From contig CALETX010000292.1 of NCBI GenBank assembly GCA_937920455.1, forward strand, positions 1 to 5,771: a stretch of 5,771 nucleotides of DNA, given 5' to 3'. The position numbers and the translations under genes are program-made. The DNA comes from an uncultured bacterium. GTDB taxonomy: Bacteria; Verrucomicrobiota; Kiritimatiellia; UBA8416; CALETX01. The notes beneath the pieces are model-generated. The model had not been told where the DNA came from, did no database searches, and saw only the letters and a program-made list of their open reading frames with translations. Shown here one piece after another: positions 1 to 5,200 of this stretch; the stretch's first letter is position 1; each line of letters starts with the position of its first letter.

Positions 1-498
1 GTGCCACAAGGGACCCTTCAACCGCTTGACCGCACCCCTCACAATCACCCTGTCATGAGGCTCCTGCCCTTCGGTCCGACCGTAGGCTTTCTTGAACAGA
101 CGGAGTTTTACATCTGGATACCATTCGCCGTGTCTTATCCATTTTCCGACGAAATACACAAGCCTGGGAAACTCATACCCCACGTAGTCGCCGGCCCCGC
201 GTTCAAATTCTCCTATTATTTCGTCGCGCAGGGTCGGAGAAACCTCCTCGTCAGAATCCAGAAATAATATCCACGGGTGCTCTGCAAGATCCCTGATTAG
301 ATTTCGTTGGCCGACATACCCCAGCCACTCGTGCTGATACACTCGTTCGGTGTAGCGTCGGCATATTTCCAAGGTTCGGTCCGTGCTGAAACTATCCATC
401 ACAACGATTTCGTCGCACCACAGGACACTTCGGATGCATTTCTCTATCTTGCGTTCCTCGTTGAAAGTGAGAACACACGCCGAGATTTTATCTCTCAT
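1..498 (-). CDS. Family 2 glycosyltransferase, WaaE/KdtX-like (partial, C-terminus off window)
   Basis: The first 166 residues of a GT-A fold glycosyltransferase are visible and the frame is open to the left edge, so the C-terminal part is missing. Reading from the ATG at 498 gives the GT2 start 'ISACVLTFNEERKIEKCI' (residues 5-22), the nucleotide-sugar loop 'VVMDSFSTDRTLEI' (32-45), the metal-binding DxD as 'FLDSDEE' (79-85, Asp81 and Asp83) and 'WYPDVKLRLFKK' (126-137), an acceptor-side motif typical of the WaaE/KdtX type of lipopolysaccharide inner-core glucosyltransferases. Proteins of this group are usually about 250 residues, so roughly a third is missing. It has no signal peptide and should act at the cytoplasmic face of the inner membrane, adding a sugar to a lipid-linked or LPS-core acceptor. 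The exact donor and acceptor cannot be read from sequence. Its ATG overlaps the stop of the FHA gene (ATGA), so translation is probably coupled. Family call firm; LPS-core role inferred. Confidence 0.93.
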   Translation of the reverse strand, partial: MRDKISACVLTFNEERKIEKCIRSVLWCDEIVVMDSFSTDRTLEICRRYTERVYQHEWLGYVGQRNLIRDLAEHPWILFLDSDEEVSPTLRDEIIGEFERGAGDYVGYEFPRLVYFVGKWIRHGEWYPDVKLRLFKKAYGRTEGQEPHDRVIVRGAVKRLKGPLWH

Positions 499-1880
499 GC
501 CGGCCCTCCGTTAACTCCGCCATTGCCGGAAGGCTTGGATTCAACATCCTGGCTATCCCGGCTGCTGCCGCGAGGTCCGGCCGGTGCCGCGGTCCCGCCA
601 TCTTTGCTCTCTCCAGCAAAAAAGTTTATAAGACTCACGGGCCTGGCATCCTCGTCTTGAAGCGTACCGTTATAGTAAACCCTGACAACATATCCGTAAA
701 ACTGTTCATTCCTCCCGGCATTTGTTTCCGACCCTCTGAATCCTTTCGGCACCACATATGAGCCAGTAACCTTTCTGGTCTCGCCTGGCCTCCAAGGCGC
801 AGAGCCATCTATGACAGGCTTGGAGACCACGGCCCGCGTGGGGAGTATCCTGCCGGTCCTTGCATCCATGTCAAAGAAGGTTATGTCAACTCTTATCGAG
901 TCGGACGCAACTTCCCGGACACTGTCTGCGCTTTTCAATTGGACCTCGACCACCCTCATCTCGTCAAAATCGTCGCTCTCTTGAAAACGAGTGTGCTCCG
1001 TGGCCTCAATGCTAAACATACCTCCAGCCGCAATATCCGGCACCGGCTTGATCGCTCTCCCTGTCGAAGCATCGGCTGTTGGGGCGGTGGGTGAAATCCG
1101 TGCTTGTCTTGTCTCCTTTCTCATCGCAACTTGAAGCGGTTTACCGGTCTCCGTCTCGGGCGCACGGATAGAAGGCTCTCCACCAGCCTGCAGAGGCTTG
1201 CGAACATTGACGGGTTCAGTACGCCTCGGAGGCGTCGGAGAAACAATGCGTGCGCGGTCTACGATCTTTTCGTTTGTCGCAATGCCGACATGTTCAGGTC
1301 GATCCGTATCAGGCGATATCGTTGGCTGCTCAACCCTGGAAGCGGCGATCACTGTATTGGTCGTGGTGAGAGATGGTCGCTCCACAATGGAAAGGGTATT
1401 GGAAGCAGGCAAAGGTGCCTGCGCAACCTGAGGCACAAAGGGCGTGATGCCATTGTATTCAATCCCCAACCATACATTCTCAATTAGCGCAACTATCACA
1501 AGAAATGCCATCGGAACCGCGAGGTATGCAACAGCAACTACACCCCTATTGACCGACGTCATCAGATCATGGCGAGCAACCTCAGCCTCGACGCAAGCCT
1601 CTACCAGAAATCTCGTCCGACCGATGCTGACAACATCGCCATGCTTGAGCTTGGCTTCGGATACCTCGTGGTTGTTCACCACAATCTTGCCCATGGATTC
1701 AAGATCCTGAATCCGAAGAGAGTCGCCCTTCTCCTCGATCCGCGCATGGCGAAGCGCTACATCAGCGTCGTCCACCCAGATTTCGCATCTGGCGTCTCTC
1801 CCGATTGTTATCGGTTCATCGCCGATGGTAATACGCTCGCCTTTCCTTCGGCCTGTAAGCACTATAAGTCGGTAAAACAT
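495..1880 (-). CDS. FHA-domain, single-pass membrane protein with extracytoplasmic C-terminal beta-rich domain
   Basis: A 461-residue protein. Residues about 4-95 form an FHA domain: 'ITIGRDARCEIWVDD' (24-38) carries the Gly-Arg turn (Arg28) and 'ALRHARIE' (42-49) the conserved His45; the last strands are 'HGDVVSIGRTRFLVEA' (80-95). FHA domains bind phosphothreonine. Here the usual core Ser (as in VSRRHA) is Ala42 and the usual Asn-Gly after the 'S.' turn is Gly64-Lys65, so canonical binding may be reduced or lost. A hydrophobic helix at about 113-133 follows a segment with R102 and R112, while its far side is acidic, so the FHA domain should be cytoplasmic and the rest periplasmic. Residues about 145-285 are Pro/Thr/Arg-rich and probably disordered, with 'KPLQ' twice. 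Residues about 287-421 look like a beta domain ('FYGYVVRVYYNGTLQDED', 394-411) of a family I cannot name. The tail (422-461) is Gly/Ser-rich. An in-frame stop 30 bases upstream of the ATG, and the FHA fold beginning at residue 3-4, support the start. No good Shine-Dalgarno precedes it. The gene forms an operon with the downstream glycosyltransferase. Confidence 0.9.
   Translation of the reverse strand: MFYRLIVLTGRRKGERITIGDEPITIGRDARCEIWVDDADVALRHARIEEKGDSLRIQDLESMGKIVVNNHEVSEAKLKHGDVVSIGRTRFLVEACVEAEVARHDLMTSVNRGVVAVAYLAVPMAFLVIVALIENVWLGIEYNGITPFVPQVAQAPLPASNTLSIVERPSLTTTNTVIAASRVEQPTISPDTDRPEHVGIATNEKIVDRARIVSPTPPRRTEPVNVRKPLQAGGEPSIRAPETETGKPLQVAMRKETRQARISPTAPTADASTGRAIKPVPDIAAGGMFSIEATEHTRFQESDDFDEMRVVEVQLKSADSVREVASDSIRVDITFFDMDARTGRILPTRAVVSKPVIDGSAPWRPGETRKVTGSYVVPKGFRGSETNAGRNEQFYGYVVRVYYNGTLQDEDARPVSLINFFAGESKDGGTAAPAGPRGSSRDSQDVESKPSGNGGVNGGPA
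496..509 (-). promoter_or_regulatory. Shine-Dalgarno (GGAGG) and ATGA start/stop overlap of the glycosyltransferase
   Basis: On the minus strand GGAGG (509-505) lies 6 bases before the ATG (498-496). The ATG shares four bases with the TGA stop (497-495) of the upstream FHA gene. The site lies inside the FHA coding region, where it encodes part of that protein's Gly-rich tail. This fixes the glycosyltransferase start and points to translational coupling by re-initiation. Confidence 0.85.
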
Positions 1881-1911
1881 CTCAAAACCAGCAATTGTCT
1901 TGGTCGCCGCT

Positions 1912-1921
1912 CAGTATAAAG
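1912..1921 (-). repeat. Direct repeat copy, CTTTATACTG, proximal to the FHA start
   Basis: A perfect 10-base match to the copy at 1963-1972, in the same orientation and 51 bases away. It contains TATACT, one mismatch from a -10 box, about 32 bases upstream of the FHA ATG. No good -35 lies at 17 bases (TCATCA). It could be a second promoter or a regulator site; the sequence does not decide. Confidence 0.4.
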
Positions 1922-1962
1922 TTTTGCAGCCGGCATGATGAAATGACAGTTTACCGTCTGAC

Positions 1963-1972
1963 CAGTATAAAG
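1963..1972 (-). repeat. Direct repeat copy, CTTTATACTG, distal to the FHA start
   Basis: Second copy of the 10-mer found at 1912-1921. It lies between the TATAAT box (1997-2002) and the proximal copy. The 51-base period is close to five helical turns, so two bound proteins would sit on nearly the same DNA face; this is inference only. Confidence 0.4.
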
Positions 1973-1996
1973 CACACGTAAAAACTTTTGCATTAG

Positions 1997-2025
1997 ATTA
2001 TACCGACCGCACATAGCGGGCAAGT
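1997..2025 (-). promoter_or_regulatory. Candidate sigma-70-like promoter of the FHA operon
   Basis: On the minus strand a perfect TATAAT (2002-1997) lies about 117 bases before the FHA start. The -35 is weak: TTGCCC at 15-base spacing (2023-2018), or ACTTGC at 17 bases (2025-2020). The spacer holds a small inverted repeat, CCGC-N5-GCGG (2007-2019). If used, the leader would be about 110 bases. Support is the -10 box and the position only. Confidence 0.35.
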
Positions 2026-2212
2026 TCAGATTATTTTGACAGCAAAAGGTGGAGCATAAAGGCCGTATTTATAAGCCAACCAGGATATTCAAGGGCCACT
2101 CAGCAGGCAAAAGAAGCATAAGCCCATGTCAAGGATTCCCACTCAACGAAACGCCGGCATTGTTGCCCGCAGGATGCGCGACCTTGTTAGCTTATCTCCG
2201 TAAGAATAGTCC

Positions 2213-5200
2213 TTATCTCGCCACAAACAGTGTCCCCTTGGCACGCGGCATGAATTCAAAGCAGCCCATGTCGAAACCCGATCCTGAAAGCGGCTTTCTC
2301 CCTACAATCGGACGTGGCCGGCCGGCCAGGTCGTACCCAATGCCCACGTCAATCCCTGAGTCAATACAAGGAGAGTTTTCCGTCAACTGATAGGAACCAC
2401 CGGCAAAATATGGGCTCTGGTTGGTGATGACGCCAGATCCAATCGTGATGTTCGCCCCGTAAATCTCGGCAGTGCCGTTGCTGGCAATACAAGAATATGA
2501 GAGCCCGTGTACATACGATGGGGTGGCTGATCGCTTGTATCCGTAGCCGGCGTTTCGGCTAAAGACCGAGTTCGTTACATAAACGGGATATTGCAGGTTG
2601 TGCGTATGCTCATAACCATCGCTTCCGTTATCTGCAAAAGTGCAATAAATGAAGTATGTGCTTTTCCCTGCATTGTCTGAATACTGCTGTATTCCGTCTC
2701 CACCGTTCTTCGCTATTAAACAGTTTTCAAACGTCAGCACTCCCTGGTTCGCGTAAACGCCATGCGAGGTATTGCTGACAATCTCGCACTTGCTGGCGAT
2801 CAACCTTGCTCCAGAGTAGGTCGGGGCAGTAAAATAAACTCCCACCGAATTGCTGAGAATTCTGCACTGTTCAATCACGTGGCCGTTGCTCGATGCAAAC
2901 ACGCCGTAAATTCCCCCCAGAAGCTGCACGTTGGAAATTGCGCTGTTCGTTTCAGGGCAGGCCGCAACGTACCACGAACTTGTGACAATTGTTTCAGGTC
3001 CGGCGCCCTTGAACATAACAAGGCCGGGCAGAATTATGGTGTCCGAATAGACCCCTGCCGCAGCACGACACATGCCGCCGGTGGCGGTTATGGCAAGGCC
3101 GGAACCAATCGTTCGTTTCGCAGTTGACCAGTTTGTACCTGCTCCCCAATCGTCAGCCTTCGAAGCATCCACAAACACTTCCGAATACTTTGATGCTTGA
3201 GGCCACGAAGATCTGTAACATCCCATGTCGAAAGGCGCTGTTCTGGATATTTTCTCAAGATCATTCGTAACTCCGAACGAAGAGAGATCTGTGCCCCAGC
3301 CATTGCATGGCGAGGAAGAAGAAAGATGCCAGTCTTCAGCCCCAACGAAAAGCGGATCGGCGCTTATGTTTCCGTCATATAACGTTATCTTTCCGGTGGT
3401 TTCGAAATGCGAAAAATTCCCGCGAGCGTTGCCGAAGACATTGCACCTTCGAACAGTGAAAGTGTAGTGTCCGTTGTTGGCCTGTCTGATTCCGTACTGT
3501 CCGTTGCCCGCTATAATGCAGTTGACAGCATAGGGGTACCGAGTGAGGTAATTATCATACACGCCATTGCCAGCATTGCTTACAATGGTGCAGTTATACA
3601 GATATGTGTCAGATGGGCCGTTGTCTGTATAAGAGGAAAAACCGTCGCCGCCATTGCGGAATATGAGGCAATTCCGCAACCGACCGCCGGGCGAGGCTGG
3701 ATTACCCCCCTTTTGGTAAACCCCATGGCTTGAGTTGCTGCACACAATACACCGGTCAAGCGTATACTGTCCTCCCCAGTCGGGCGCGTAAACGCCGTAT
3801 TGATTATTCAAAAGCAGACAGTCCGCAGCGATATTGTCTGGTGCCGTAATATAAATGCCGCTTTCAACATTATTGCGAATAATGCAGTCTTGGACAGTGT
3901 TATTACGACCAGCCATTCCAACGCCGCGAGCGCCTCCCGTCACTGTAACGCCGCCCAGAACAGCGTTCGAACCTGCCATAGTTACCACCACATTCAGCCC
4001 AGAAATGACCACAGTCTGTCTGTTTGTTCCCCATATGGAAACACCGGACGGTATACTTACATTTTCATTGTAAGTACCAGCCGCCAACCAGCATGTTCCC
4101 GACGGACTCACGATTGCAAGCCCAGCCCCAATAGTCTTTTTCGCCGAAGCCCAATTCGTGCCCGCGCCGGCGTCATCCGGTCTGGCAGCATCAATATATA
4201 CCGCATGGTATCTGGGCGGCGGGGCAAAGCCGGATTCATAGCATCCAATGTCATACTCATTCGTTCGAAGCGAGCCGTTCAAATCATTTGTTATGCCCCA
4301 TCCCACAGAAAGATCCAACCCTGCTCCAATACAGGGAGAAGCTTCAGCTAAGGACCAATCAGAAGGCGGCGCAGCAAATAACGGGTCGGATGACAACACG
4401 TTAGGCCCGATCACAGGCGGAACCAATCCCGAAGCCGTATAGTAAGTCCCACTGGCGTTTCCGTAAATGCACGAATAATCAATCGTGGGCTTCTGCTGCC
4501 CGCCCCAGCCGCTGAAATGCGTGGCGAATCCCCCATTAAATGCAATAACAGTGTTTGTGATGTAACTCTGGCAGTTATACCCGTAGTACCGGTACCCGTG
4601 CGAGCCATTGCTGACGATCGTACAGTTCAGGGCATGGAACCAATTGGCACCGCCGTTGTCCCGCTCCACATACACGCCATCCTGGCTGTTGAAAGCGATA
4701 AAGCAGTTATAGAGAGAAAGGCCTGGAGACCCACCAGCTCCTCCAAACCATACACGAACTCCGCAGATGTTATTGTTCGTTATAATACATCTTTCCACGA
4801 TTGTTCGCTGGCTTTGCTGGCTCAAGCCGTATGAGTGGCCGGCTAAAACACAATCGCCGACGGCGGCGCGATCGCCGGTTATGTCCACTCCCCTGTCGCC
4901 CCCTCTAGTGGTGAGACCCCGCACCACCGACTCGTTCTCGGCCATAGTGACGTTGTGGAAAGTGTTTGTACACCTTGCCACAACAGTGACCTTGTTTGTG
5001 CCCATCAAAGTGACATTCGATGGCATGAATATTTGTTCATCATATGCTCCGCTTGCGACGTAACAGGTTCCTCCCGGCGCTGTTGCCGCTAGGCCGGAGC
5101 CTATGGTCTTTTTGGCGGTGGCCCAACTGGATCCATCTCCCAAATCGTCCGACACTGCCGCGTCAACGTAGGCAGCCGGCAGCAGCGCCGGCGCTCCATA

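Larger units (their letters stand above)
1881..2212. other. Non-coding gap between the beta-helix gene and the FHA gene
   Basis: 332 bases between two same-strand genes. Reading all minus-strand frames gives only short ORFs without ribosome-binding sites. I found no GC-rich hairpin followed by a T-run that would terminate the beta-helix transcript; the best inverted repeat is a 4-base stem (GGCA/TGCC) near 2157-2168 with no T-run. The half nearest the FHA gene is AT-richer and holds a TATAAT box and a repeated 10-mer, fitting a promoter and leader for the FHA-glycosyltransferase pair. Confidence 0.6.

Noticed and set aside
307..1919. Several plus-strand ORFs antisense to the FHA and glycosyltransferase genes (307-660, 1104-1487, 1569-1919)
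   Set aside because: They are antisense to proteins with clear domain motifs, show low-complexity Arg/Ser-rich translations and have no family signal.
1862..2014. A 50-codon minus-strand ORF overlapping the FHA start in another frame, a possible leader peptide
   Set aside because: It has no Shine-Dalgarno, spans the candidate TATAAT box and both 10-mer repeats, and its composition is unremarkable. It could only be revived by conservation evidence.
2041..2212. Intrinsic terminator after the beta-helix gene
   Set aside because: Only short stems (such as GGCA/TGCC) without a following T-run were found; not enough to call a terminator.
2049..2390. Plus-strand ORF of 113 codons across the end of the beta-helix gene
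   Set aside because: More than half is antisense to the conserved final cap of the beta-helix protein. It has no recognisable domain, and the TTGACA upstream (2036-2041) has no matching -10 box at proper spacing.
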